Below, one piece after another: positions 33,794 through 42,076 of a stretch of DNA of 64,000 nt. The DNA is taken from the NCBI GenBank assembly GCA_033762315.1, contig JANRLS010000079.1:1-64000 (forward strand), given 5' to 3'. The notes below the pieces were generated by a model. That model worked only from the letters and a program-made list of their open reading frames with translations. It searched no databases and was not told the origin of the DNA. Position 1 is the first letter of the stretch, and each line of letters opens with the position of its first letter. The position numbers and the translations under genes are program-made. Source of the stretch: CAYLLN01 sp033762315 (GTDB lineage: Bacteria; Planctomycetota; Planctomycetia; Pirellulales; Pirellulaceae).

Positions 33794-35098
33794 CTACGCC
33801 AAAATCTCGCGGATCGGCTGGCCGATGTTGAGAATCTGCACCGGCCGGTTCGCCTCGTTGAGATAGCTCTTCGTGTAGTCGATGCCGAGCAGGTGATACA
33901 TCGTGGCGAGCACGTCCTGATGGCTGATCGGCCGGTCCTTGGGTAGCTCGGCCAGGGCGTCGCTGCTGCCGAGGATGACTCCCCGCTTGACGCCACCGCC
34001 GGCCAAGACGACCGAGTAGCAACTGGGCCAATGGTCGCGCCCCGCCTTGGCGTTGATTCGCGGCGTGCGGCCGAATTCGCCGGCGACGATGACCAGCGTC
34101 CGGTCGAGCAGGCCGCGCTGCTCCAGGTCTTCGATCACCGCCGAAACGGTGTGGTCGTAGGCAGGCAAATTAAGCCGATGGGCCGTGAAATTGTCGTCGT
34201 GCGAATCCCACGGGCGGGCAAACGACATGCTGACCGTGACGAACCGCGCCCCGCGCTCGATGAGCCGGCGGGCGAGCAGGGCGCTTTGGCCGGGGTTGCT
34301 CTTCTTGTCGTACCGCTCGCGGGTTTTTTCGTCTTCCTGGTTCAGGTCGAACGCCTCGGCCACGGCGGGGCTGGTGGCCAATTCAAACGCCTGCCGGCGG
34401 AAGGTATCCATCGCCGCCAGGTCGCCGCTGGCGTCGGCATCGCGGCGGGCGGTGTCGAAGCGCTGGAGCATCGCCTTGCGCGACTCGACCCGGTTGGGCT
34501 GAATGTTTTCGGGCCGCAGATTGCGCACCTTGAAGCCCGCGCTGGTCGGATAGCCGAAGGTCTCGAAGGGGTCGTGCGCCACCCCTAAATAGCCCGCCCG
34601 GCCGTGGCCGATCGCATCTTGCACGGCGATATATCCCGGCATTCCGGCCCGCCAGCCAAGCTCCTTGGCGATGATGCTGCCGCAGGAGGGGGCTTCCTGG
34701 GCGGGATCCCCTTTCGTCGGCGCATAGCCGGTGAGGACGGTATGCACGGCCTGCGAATGCTCCCCCATGTTGTGGTGGACCGAGCGGAGAATCGCCAGCT
34801 TATCGCACATTTGCGAGAGCTTCGTCAGATGCTCGCCGACGCGATACCCCGGCAGATTCGACGGGATGCTGCCGAATTCGCCGCGGTATTCGACCGGAGC
34901 GTCGGGCTTCATGTCCCAGGTTTCCAGGTGGCTCGGCCCGCCGGGCTGGAATAGGAGCAGCACGCTGAGCTTATCGGCCGTCGGCGACGCCCCCGCCGCC
35001 GCCTCGTGGGCCAGCAGGTTCGCCAGGGCCGAGCCGCCAAATGAGACCGCGCCAGCCTGGATGAGGCCGCGGCGGGAGATGTGAAGTTGGTTGAGCAT
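33794..35098 (-). CDS. DUF1501 domain protein
   Basis: This 434-residue DUF1501 family protein has a Tat-type leader (ISRRGLIQAGAVSFGGSALAN) at the N-terminus. Typical motifs are LLLFQPGGPSHLETWDMKPDAPVEYRG (seen in parts), VAGEFGRTPRINAKAGRDHWPSC and the late block DVLATMYHLLGID. It is sandwiched between the WD40/cytochrome gene (23 bp downstream) and a toxin-antitoxin pair (18 bp upstream), beyond which lies the DUF1549/DUF1553 gene with which this family is normally directly paired. Function is unknown; an extracytoplasmic sulfatase- or phosphatase-like role is often suggested. Confidence 0.94.
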   Translation of the reverse strand: MLNQLHISRRGLIQAGAVSFGGSALANLLAHEAAAGASPTADKLSVLLLFQPGGPSHLETWDMKPDAPVEYRGEFGSIPSNLPGYRVGEHLTKLSQMCDKLAILRSVHHNMGEHSQAVHTVLTGYAPTKGDPAQEAPSCGSIIAKELGWRAGMPGYIAVQDAIGHGRAGYLGVAHDPFETFGYPTSAGFKVRNLRPENIQPNRVESRKAMLQRFDTARRDADASGDLAAMDTFRRQAFELATSPAVAEAFDLNQEDEKTRERYDKKSNPGQSALLARRLIERGARFVTVSMSFARPWDSHDDNFTAHRLNLPAYDHTVSAVIEDLEQRGLLDRTLVIVAGEFGRTPRINAKAGRDHWPSCYSVVLAGGGVKRGVILGSSDALAELPKDRPISHQDVLATMYHLLGIDYTKSYLNEANRPVQILNIGQPIREILA

Positions 35099-35116
35099 TT
35101 CAAATCCTACTCGTGT

Positions 35117-35617
35117 TCAAGCGGGACTATATCGTTGGACCCCAGTGATTCGGTCAAAATCGCTATCGTTGCTGGCGATCTTCCTGAGCCCGCTGGCAGT
35201 CATCGCCGCGAGCACCATCGCATCGTTGCTCAGCAATCCAGTTTGTTGGCTCAGCCGTGGTCCCTGCGAAGTGAGGGTAGGGGTGACAGACAGCACCTGA
35301 ATCCGAGAATTCAAGACGGTTTCAACGGCTTGCTGAAATCGACCCAGCTTTCGAACCTCGTCCGGATTCTTGCGCAACTTGACCGCGATTCCAGCCACGG
35401 GCCATTGCAGGGCGACAATCGCTTCAATGGTCATCATCCGGTGGGCAAGCTCCGTTACCACGTGGGTCGAAGTGAAACCAAGCACATCTCCCGTTTCAAT
35501 TCGTTGAATAAGTTCGCTGCAGGCAGCGCCGTACTTTGAGTCGGCGGCAAAGTGATAAACGAAGGTGTTCGCATCGAGAAACACGGAATCTCCCGTCATC
35601 AAGTCGCGAAAAATCAT
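35117..35617 (-). CDS. PIN-domain toxin (VapC-like ribonuclease)
   Basis: This 166-residue PIN-fold protein is probably a Mg-dependent ribonuclease toxin. Acidic residues fit the family: D15 in VFLDANTFVYHF, E56 in VVTELAHR, D132 in LSNDAMVLAAM and D151/D153 in IASNDSDFD. ATG 35617 overlaps the antitoxin stop by four bases (ATGA), the usual coupling of toxin-antitoxin pairs. It sits inside a minus-strand DUF1549/DUF1501 locus, 18 bp upstream of the DUF1501 start, so its stop and the next start are nearly contiguous. Confidence 0.9.
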   Translation of the reverse strand: MIFRDLMTGDSVFLDANTFVYHFAADSKYGAACSELIQRIETGDVLGFTSTHVVTELAHRMMTIEAIVALQWPVAGIAVKLRKNPDEVRKLGRFQQAVETVLNSRIQVLSVTPTLTSQGPRLSQQTGLLSNDAMVLAAMTASGLRKIASNDSDFDRITGVQRYSPA

Positions 35618-35826
35618 GCGGTTTCCTGCGACTGGAATTCGGGATCCTCGGCCAGACTCCGCAGCGTTTCGTGGTCTCCGTTCCAACCCAAAATCCCAAA
35701 CGCTTCAACAATCGCGCTCCCCTGCGACTCAATCGTCACCCGCACCCTTTCGTTGGGAGCCAACGGCACGGGGTGCGCAAGACGCAGAACCCCATTGTCA
35801 TAGGTTGCCTCGACGTTGTGGGTCAT
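35614..35826 (-). CDS. AF2212/DUF104-like antitoxin
   Basis: This 70-residue protein has the pattern of the DUF104 (AF2212-like) antitoxin family: an N-terminal beta strand unit VEATYDNGVLRLAHPVPLAP followed by NERVRVTIE, then an acidic helical tail for toxin binding (ETLRSLAEDPEFQSQ). ATG 35826 is preferred over the upstream start at 35844. It is directly coupled to the PIN toxin by an ATGA overlap. Such antitoxins block the toxin and often repress their own operon. It starts 54 bp after the DUF1549/1553 stop. Confidence 0.85.
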   Translation of the reverse strand: MTHNVEATYDNGVLRLAHPVPLAPNERVRVTIESQGSAIVEAFGILGWNGDHETLRSLAEDPEFQSQETA

Positions 35827-35879
35827 TTTGCTTGTTCCTCTCAACTGCGTGTCAAGTGGCGAGGATTTGCAATCGAAAC

Positions 35880-38345
35880 TCAGTGACTAAACAAAAACTC
35901 GTTCGAGTTCAGCAGCGTCCAGAGCAAATCTTCGACGACTAGCTTCCTGTCGGCACCCTTTTCGATCAGTGCTACCGCATCGTCCCGCTCGGCAGTGGTG
36001 GGCAACCGCGAGAACGTGCGCAGGAACAACTCCTCCACGATTTCGGCGTTTGGTCTTCCGGACTCGATGAGTTTGGCGACGGTGCCCGATTTATCGGCGA
36101 TTTTCCGCTGCAATTCTTCGCTATGCAGCAGATAGAGCACCTGGCTGAGGTTCGGTGCCAGGCTCGTTTCGCATTCGCACGGCGTATCGCGGCCCGAGCG
36201 GCCAAACATGTCGAGAAAATCGCTGCGGGCCTTTTCGTTCGGAAGCTCGATCGCCCGCTTGATGTCGGCATAGTCGTCGAATTTGGGGGTGCTACCCGTG
36301 GCCGCGCTAATCGCGTCGAAGAGCACATAAGGCCCGATCCGCCGCGAGAAGTGCCGCGAATAGTGACGCTTGTCTATGACATTGCTGCCGATTAAGTGGC
36401 TTTCGGTCGGAATCGAACTGAGGCCATAGACCCGCGACTTCATGATCGTCCGCTGCAGGTGCTTCAGGTCGAACTGATGCGCGATAAAGTCGGCGGCCAG
36501 GGCGTTGAGCAATTCGGGGTTGCTCGGCGGATTGGTGGCCCGCAGGTCATCGACCGGATCGACGAGCCCCACATCGAGATAGTGCCCCCAGACGCGGTTC
36601 ACCAGCGCCCGGGCGAAATACGGATTCTCCGGCGACTGGAGCCAATCGGCCAGCTTTTGCCGCGGGTCTTCTCCCTTGACGTACTCAACCTCCGGACCGC
36701 CAAACGCCTGCGGGGAAAGCTCCTGCTCACTCCGCGGGTGCTTGACGACCCCTTTCTCGTTGAGCGTGATCTCGTTCACCTGGCCATAGGTGACGCTGCC
36801 GACTCGGGCAAAGAAGGCGGCGAATCGCCAATAGTCGGTTTGGCTCAGGTTCTCGAACGGGTGGTTGTGGCAATTGGCGCACGAAACCCGCATGCCGAGA
36901 AACGCCTGCGCGGTGTCTTCCACCCGCACCGGGTTGCTGATCGCCTGTCGATACCAATCCATCTGCGGCTGGTCGGCCCGCTTGCCGCTGGCGGTGAGGA
37001 TTTCGCGAACGAACTGGCTATACGGCTTGTTGGCGGCGAGCGAATCGTGAATCCACTTGGTGAAGGCGATGGTGTTGGCCTTGGCGGCTGGATCGCCGGC
37101 CACGCGGTTCCGCAAAATTTCGCTCCACCGCTGCGCCCAAAAGTGGGCATACTCGGGCCGCTCGAGCAAGGCATCGATCAGGCGATCGCGCTTCTCGGCC
37201 GACGGATCGGCCAAAAACGCCCGAATCTCGTCCGGCGTCGGCAGCGTCCCTAGCGTGTCGAGCATTGCGCGGCGCAAGAACTCGGCATCGGTTGCCTCGC
37301 CGCTGGGAGCGACGTGCAGGAGCTTCCACTTGGCGAGCACCAGTTCGTCGATGAAGTTCTTCGGCCGGAAGCCCGCATAAGCGGCATCTGGCAGGGGCGG
37401 ACCTAGGGGCAAGGTGAACCGGGCGGTGGTGACAAGGTCGCCGTAGCGGATCATTACGTCCGCCTCGCCGACGCGGCCGATTGTTTGGATCAGGCCCGCG
37501 CCGCCGACGGTGAGCATATCGAGTTGCTGCGTGTCGTAGCGGGCGAGCAGAGTCACATCGCGGCTGGTGCCGTCGGCATAGTGGGCGACGACGCGCAGCT
37601 GCTGCTGGGTGGCCGCGCTCGTTGTCGTTTGCTGGGGGAAAACCTCGAGGCGGGTTTCGCGCGGGGCATTTTCGGCTCCCCAGGCAGCACCCTGCACGAG
37701 CCAGCGGCGGAGGGTGCGATAGGCACTCGAATCGGTGGTGAATCGCAAGCCGCCGCCGTGGGTCGTTCCCCCCGCGGCTTTGCGCAAGAGCAGCGAATCG
37801 TCTGGTGCGGCGGGGGAGACGCGGCGGCCATGGCTTTCGTGTACGATGGCCGCGTGGTCGAACTCCGGATCGAAGCCGAAAAGCGACAGCTTGAAGCCGT
37901 TTTGGCCAATCGCCTTGCCGTGGCAACCACCGGCATTGCAGGAGTGCTTCGTCAAGAGCGGCAGGATGTCGGTCGCGAAATGCAGCGAGCGAGGGACATC
38001 AAAATCAGCCACCGTCACGGGCGCGGTCGCGGAAAGGGTCTTGCGGCTCGCCGAGTCGATCACGGTCACGTCGAGCGACGTGGTGCCGTTTGCCTGGGGG
38101 CTGATCTGCCCGGTGGGCGAAACGGCGATCAGCGGCTGCTTGGCCGCGTATTTGGCTTCGCGGGTGACATCCCGCCGGCTGCCGTCGGCCAGCGTGGCGA
38201 GCACGACGAGCTGCACGGTTTCGTCGTCGTGACGGAGGCGAATCTCGGCGGGCTCAACGGCGAGCGAAATGATCGCCGGAGTCTCGGCGGCGACAATGCT
38301 CGCGCCGCAAACAAGCAAGATCCAACTGGCGGCTAGGGAGCGCAT
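35880..38345 (-). CDS. DUF1549/DUF1553 domain protein with Ig-like domain (planctomycete cytochrome type)
   Basis: This is an exported protein of 821 residues. A signal peptide (about 1-20) is followed by a BIG2-type Ig-like domain (about 25-115) and a cytochrome-like segment with the CNAGGCHGK motif (C136, C141, H142; the CX4CH form usual in this family). DUF1549 (about 290-500) contains a second site, CANCHNHPFE, and DUF1553 (about 560-815) ends with SNEFLFSH. The combination is characteristic of planctomycetes and is normally followed directly by a DUF1501 gene; here a toxin-antitoxin pair intervenes. Electron transfer or polymer degradation roles are proposed for the family but not proven. 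Confidence 0.94.
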   Translation of the reverse strand: MRSLAASWILLVCGASIVAAETPAIISLAVEPAEIRLRHDDETVQLVVLATLADGSRRDVTREAKYAAKQPLIAVSPTGQISPQANGTTSLDVTVIDSASRKTLSATAPVTVADFDVPRSLHFATDILPLLTKHSCNAGGCHGKAIGQNGFKLSLFGFDPEFDHAAIVHESHGRRVSPAAPDDSLLLRKAAGGTTHGGGLRFTTDSSAYRTLRRWLVQGAAWGAENAPRETRLEVFPQQTTTSAATQQQLRVVAHYADGTSRDVTLLARYDTQQLDMLTVGGAGLIQTIGRVGEADVMIRYGDLVTTARFTLPLGPPLPDAAYAGFRPKNFIDELVLAKWKLLHVAPSGEATDAEFLRRAMLDTLGTLPTPDEIRAFLADPSAEKRDRLIDALLERPEYAHFWAQRWSEILRNRVAGDPAAKANTIAFTKWIHDSLAANKPYSQFVREILTASGKRADQPQMDWYRQAISNPVRVEDTAQAFLGMRVSCANCHNHPFENLSQTDYWRFAAFFARVGSVTYGQVNEITLNEKGVVKHPRSEQELSPQAFGGPEVEYVKGEDPRQKLADWLQSPENPYFARALVNRVWGHYLDVGLVDPVDDLRATNPPSNPELLNALAADFIAHQFDLKHLQRTIMKSRVYGLSSIPTESHLIGSNVIDKRHYSRHFSRRIGPYVLFDAISAATGSTPKFDDYADIKRAIELPNEKARSDFLDMFGRSGRDTPCECETSLAPNLSQVLYLLHSEELQRKIADKSGTVAKLIESGRPNAEIVEELFLRTFSRLPTTAERDDAVALIEKGADRKLVVEDLLWTLLNSNEFLFSH

Positions 38346-38514
38346 GAGAGGATTCGCAACCGGCTGGCGGGAAACAACTGGCGGCGACTCAAATATAACT
38401 GATCCGCCCGGCATCCCGCCACCATTTTTGGAACTACGGAAGAAACCGTTGCCGGCCGACGGAGCGGTTGCTAGGCTGAAGCGGTCGTCGCATCCGAACC
38501 TCGGAGAGGAACCC

Positions 38515-39087
38515 ATGAAAACGATCGTGCTCCGCGCCTGTCTAGTGGCCATTTGCGGCCTTGCTGTTACGTCCTTCGCCGCCGAGCCGCTGCGGTCGAG
38601 CCTGCAAGTCGGGGAAAAGATTGCCGACATCTTCGAGCCGGTCAACATCACCGGCGAACATGCCGGCGAGCCACACTGCCTGATTTGCGAGAACGGCTAT
38701 GCCCCGGTGGCAATGGTGTTTGCCCGCGAGCCGAGCCAGCCGTTGATGAAGCTGATTTCCAAGCTGGACGCGGCGACCGATGCCAACCGGAAGGACGAAA
38801 TGGGGAGCTTTGTCGTTTTTCTCAGCGAAAAGGAAGGGCTGGCCGAGCAACTGAAAAGCGCGGCCGAAAAGAACTCCCTCAAGCGGATCGTACTGGCGAT
38901 CGACCAGCCGAGCGGGCCGGAGGGGTTCAAAGTGGCCGCCGATGCCGATGTCACCGTGGTGTTCTATCGCGAGCACGAAGTGCTGGCCAACCACGCCTTC
39001 CGCAAGGGGGAGCTAAACGACGAATCGCTCGCCAAAGTGGTGGCCGATTTACCCAAACTGCTGGCAAAGAAGGCCAAGACGAAGTAG
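38515..39087 (+). CDS. secreted thioredoxin-fold-like protein of unknown function
   Basis: This 190-residue protein has a signal peptide (MKTIVLRACLVAICGLAVTSFAAE). The mature part contains EPHCLICENGYAPVAMVF, a CxxC pair in a thioredoxin-like position, and alternating strand/helix segments (SFVVFLSE, KRIVLAID, ADVTVVFYRE), so a thioredoxin-like fold is plausible. GGAGAGG lies five bases before ATG 38515, a strong ribosome site. It is divergent from the DUF1549/1553 gene. The role is unknown; redox or carrier function is an inference from the CxxC motif. Confidence 0.8.
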   Translation: MKTIVLRACLVAICGLAVTSFAAEPLRSSLQVGEKIADIFEPVNITGEHAGEPHCLICENGYAPVAMVFAREPSQPLMKLISKLDAATDANRKDEMGSFVVFLSEKEGLAEQLKSAAEKNSLKRIVLAIDQPSGPEGFKVAADADVTVVFYREHEVLANHAFRKGELNDESLAKVVADLPKLLAKKAKTK

Positions 39088-39115
39088 CCGGCGGCAACGA
39101 CGGGACTTGGAGGTT

Positions 39116-39196
39116 GAAGCCACGCTTCGCCTCTTTCGTGGGGCGAAGCCACGCTTCGCCTTGAATCAATTCCGGGCGACGAAGCGAGGCTTCGTC
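39116..39196. repeat. GAAGCGTGGCTTC-type hairpin repeats between convergent genes
   Basis: GAAGCCACGCTTCGCC occurs twice (39116-39131 and 39145-39160), the second within a perfect hairpin GGCGAAGC-cac-GCTTCGCC (39142-39160). A related hairpin, GACGAAGC-gag-GCTTCGTC, is at 39178-39196. The elements lie between the 3' ends of two convergent genes, so they could serve as a bidirectional terminator or be a dispersed palindromic repeat. Confidence 0.6.
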
Positions 39197-39232
39197 CTAC
39201 GCGTTGGGGTCCACCACGAAACGCACAATCGG

Positions 39233-40081
39233 CTAATTCCCGGCGACTTTCACGCCGGGAGTGGCTTCTTCGTTGATTGGCTTGGCGTCGGGCTTTTGGA
39301 TGGTCACATCCGAGGCAAATACCAGCCGCTCGGTCACTTTGCCGGCGGTGTTGGTATAGACGTGCCCCTTGGCCAAGAGTTGATCGCCGACAGCGGCCAG
39401 GGTCGGTTCCTTCATGTTGAGGTGGGCGATGGCATCGTCGGTCAAGATGAACCGCGCCTTGGTGATCGCACCGGTGGCGAGCTTAAGCTGCAACAGGCCG
39501 CGGCGGAGGCTAACCACTTGGGCCGTGATCGAAGTGAGCTTGCCGGGGTGAACCTCGCGCGGCTGGAATTTTTCGTCGAGCGTGATGACTTCCAGCGAAT
39601 CGAGCTTTTCGACGCCGTTTCCTTTCTCGTCGATCGCGCCGGTAAATCGCACCACGAGGCCGGGTCGGAGCGTTTCGGCCGCGACCTCGCCGCTGAGCGC
39701 CACCCGCGAAACTCCCTTGGGATGCAGCACGATGATCCTCTTTTGGCCGTCCCCTTCGAGAATATCGAGGGTTCCTTTGCCAATGCCGACGATCCGCCCG
39801 CTGGCGGTTCCTTCGGGCATCGTGTCGATCACGACCCGATTGGCGATGACCGGCGTGGTGATCGATTTGTTCGTGCCTTGGCAAGCATCGACCGCCAAGA
39901 GGCTCTGAAAGCGCATCTGCAAGTCGGACGATTTGAAAAAGCTCGGCCAGTGCAACTTGCCGTCGGCAGCGACCGGGGGCTTGTCGTCCACCACCGGGGC
40001 ATAGGGGTTGTAGGGCTCGACTTGCCCGAAGACCGGTGCGGCTAGGAATGCAATCACGCAGAACGAAATGGCCAGACGCAT
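39233..40081 (-). CDS. secreted protein of unknown function
   Basis: This 282-residue protein has a signal peptide (MRLAISFCVIAFLAAPVFGQ). The mature part starts with a Pro/Tyr-rich stretch (VEPYNPYAPVV) and continues as predominantly beta sequence with repeated short strands (RIVGIGKGTLDILEGDG, LRPGLVVRFTGAID, LTSITAQVVSLRRGLLQLKL), suggesting small OB- or SH3-like barrels. No family is recognised. It converges with the thioredoxin-fold-like gene; the gap between them holds palindromic repeats. Confidence 0.75.
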   Translation of the reverse strand: MRLAISFCVIAFLAAPVFGQVEPYNPYAPVVDDKPPVAADGKLHWPSFFKSSDLQMRFQSLLAVDACQGTNKSITTPVIANRVVIDTMPEGTASGRIVGIGKGTLDILEGDGQKRIIVLHPKGVSRVALSGEVAAETLRPGLVVRFTGAIDEKGNGVEKLDSLEVITLDEKFQPREVHPGKLTSITAQVVSLRRGLLQLKLATGAITKARFILTDDAIAHLNMKEPTLAAVGDQLLAKGHVYTNTAGKVTERLVFASDVTIQKPDAKPINEEATPGVKVAGN

Positions 40082-40192
40082 GTTTCACCAAACTAGGAAA
40101 GCTGGGCTAAGCGGAAAGCATTCGCTCAACTCCCCAGTTTTACCTAGAGGGACGATGGAAATCGAGTAGCAAATAGCGACGCTACAGCTTTT

Positions 40193-41281
40193 TTATTCTT
40201 CGCAGCCCGCGTGTTCTTCGTATTTTTTCCCTTGCCAAGTGTTCCGGCGCTCAAATTCAGCCGCCAGCGCACGCAACACCCCCGGCTTGTCGAGGCACCA
40301 GGCGGGACCGATGAAATAATCGTCCGGTGCGTCGCCACTGATCCGCTCAACAACCATTTCGGGGGGTATTATTTCCAGAAAATCGACGAGCACCGAGATA
40401 TACTCATCGCGGCCCAGGAGGCGAACCTCGCCCCGCTCCACTTGCTCGGCAAGAGCTGTCCGCTTTACCGCATAGAGATTGTGGATTTTCACGGCATCGA
40501 TGGGGAGCCTCGCGACTTCGCGGGCGGTCGCGAGCATGTCGGCGTGCGATTCGCCCGGCAGGCCGAGCATGATGTGAGCACAAATCTCAAAGCCCCGGCC
40601 CCGGCTGCGCTCGAGAGCGTCGATTGAGGCGTTGTGATGATGCCCCCGATTCATCCAGTCGAGCGAACGGTCGTGCATCGTTTGCAGGCCATATTCGACC
40701 GAAAGATACGTCTGCTCGGCCAGATTTTGCAGCAGATCGAGTACTTCGTCGGGAACGCAATCGGGGCGGGTGCCGATGGCGAGGCCGACGACCTGGGGAT
40801 GCGATAAGGCCCGTTCATAGAGCGACCGCAACCGCTCGACCGGCGCGTAGGTATTCGTCGCCGGCTGGAAATAGGCGATGAAGCGGTCCACATCGTACCG
40901 CGTTTTCAACCGCCGAATGCCGTCGTCCAGTTGCTCCAGCACGTCCATTCGCGGCACGCGGCGGCTGGGACTGAAGCTGCGGTTATCGCAAAACGTGCAG
41001 CCGCCGGTGGCGACCGTGCCATCAACGTTCGGACAGGTAAAACCTGCGTCGAGGCTCACCTTTTGCACCCGCTCGCCAAATCGCCGCCGGAGGGCGAAAT
41101 TCAGGTCGAAATAGCGCTTGCCGGCGGTGCGCCAGGGGGGAATCGCGGTATCGCGAGGCTGGTGGCGTCCCTCGGCATCGGAACCGGGCGAAGCCACCGC
41201 CTGGGTTTCGCGGGCGCGAAACGCCAGCCATCCCGGAAATTCCGGCAAATTAACGGCGGATTTCGGTTTTGTTGACGCCAC
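40193..41281 (-). CDS. TIGR01212 family radical SAM protein
   Basis: This 362-residue radical SAM enzyme matches the YhcC/TIGR01212 family. The motif RRRFGERVQKVSLDAGFTCP followed by DGTVATGGCTFCDNRSFSP supplies the three cysteines of the iron-sulfur cluster in the family's CX9CX2C spacing. Downstream blocks IAYFQPATNTYAP, GTRPDCV, LSVEYGLQTMHD and CAHIMLGLPGE agree with the family. The reaction is not established. The start is a GTG at 41281; the first 60 residues are poorly conserved, so a shorter form is possible. It is divergent from the FHA gene. Confidence 0.92.
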   Translation of the reverse strand: MASTKPKSAVNLPEFPGWLAFRARETQAVASPGSDAEGRHQPRDTAIPPWRTAGKRYFDLNFALRRRFGERVQKVSLDAGFTCPNVDGTVATGGCTFCDNRSFSPSRRVPRMDVLEQLDDGIRRLKTRYDVDRFIAYFQPATNTYAPVERLRSLYERALSHPQVVGLAIGTRPDCVPDEVLDLLQNLAEQTYLSVEYGLQTMHDRSLDWMNRGHHHNASIDALERSRGRGFEICAHIMLGLPGESHADMLATAREVARLPIDAVKIHNLYAVKRTALAEQVERGEVRLLGRDEYISVLVDFLEIIPPEMVVERISGDAPDDYFIGPAWCLDKPGVLRALAAEFERRNTWQGKKYEEHAGCEE

Positions 41282-41400
41282 GAAACCCCTCGGCTAGAGT
41301 AGGACAAAGTGTCACGTTTCGGACAGAGAAGAGGGCCCCGCGGCGTGACCGGCCATTGCCATCATAAATTTTGATCTCGGCCCTCTCAAGGGTCACGCTG

Positions 41401-41859
41401 ATGTACGGAGAGCTCACCCCGCAAGGCGGAGGCGATCCGATCCCGCTTCTCAAGGAGACGCTGCTGATCGGCCGCCGCGAAAGTTGCGACATTGTCCTGC
41501 GCTTTGGCAATGTCTCGGGCCAGCACTGCCAGTTGTCGCTGGAAAACGGCTACTGGTTCGTGCAGGACATGAACAGTCAGAACGGCGTCAAAGTGAATGG
41601 CGTGAAGGTGGTGCGGAAGCGGCTCGATCCGGGCGCGCTGCTCTCCGTCGCGCGGCACAAGTACACGATTCACTATTCCCCCAAGGATTTGGGAGCGACC
41701 GGTCCGCCGCCGAGCGACGAGGAAGACATTTCGTCCGTGCTTGGCAAGAGCCTGCTCGAAAAGGCGGGCCTGCAGCGGCGTCCCGAAGCGAGCACCCGCC
41801 GCTACGATCCGACGAAAGACGCCCCCGGCCAGATACGCCGCGGCCAGCACGACGATTGA
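41401..41859 (+). CDS. FHA domain protein
   Basis: This is a 152-residue protein consisting of a single forkhead-associated domain (about residues 10-95), which binds phosphothreonine peptides, plus a short charged tail. Phosphopeptide-binding residues are in place: LIGRRESCDIVL, SGQHCQLSLENGYWFVQDMN and SQNGVKVNG. It has no membrane segment. Planctomycetes use many Ser/Thr kinases and FHA partners, but no kinase is nearby. I chose ATG 41401 over a TTG at 41371 because the FHA fold begins soon after. Confidence 0.9.
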   Translation: MYGELTPQGGGDPIPLLKETLLIGRRESCDIVLRFGNVSGQHCQLSLENGYWFVQDMNSQNGVKVNGVKVVRKRLDPGALLSVARHKYTIHYSPKDLGATGPPPSDEEDISSVLGKSLLEKAGLQRRPEASTRRYDPTKDAPGQIRRGQHDD

Positions 41860-41898
41860 GCCGCCTCGCGCGGGCGCGGCAAGTCGCATTGACGCAAT

Positions 41899-41939
41899 AA
41901 AAAAGCCCCGGTCAGTTCAGGATGGGCTGACCAGGGCTT
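41899..41939 (-). terminator. rho-independent terminator of the BBP7-type gene
   Basis: AAGCCCCGGTCAG (41903-41915) pairs with CTGACCAGGGCTT (41927-41939) across an 11-base loop with one mismatch. Read on the minus strand the stem is followed by a T run (CTTTTTTATT), the classic intrinsic terminator form. It lies 138 bp beyond the stop of the minus-strand beta-barrel gene and 40 bp after the stop of the plus-strand FHA gene. Confidence 0.8.
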
Positions 41940-42076
41940 ACGGCGAACACGATGTTGTCGCGGCTTCGGGTTGTCAGTCGGTCATCGTTACATTCGGGGA
42001 AATGTCGTTCGCCGCCAGGTGGGCGGTGTCCGCGGGAATGGACACCGCCCGAGTTACGATCGGTCGCATTTCGGCG

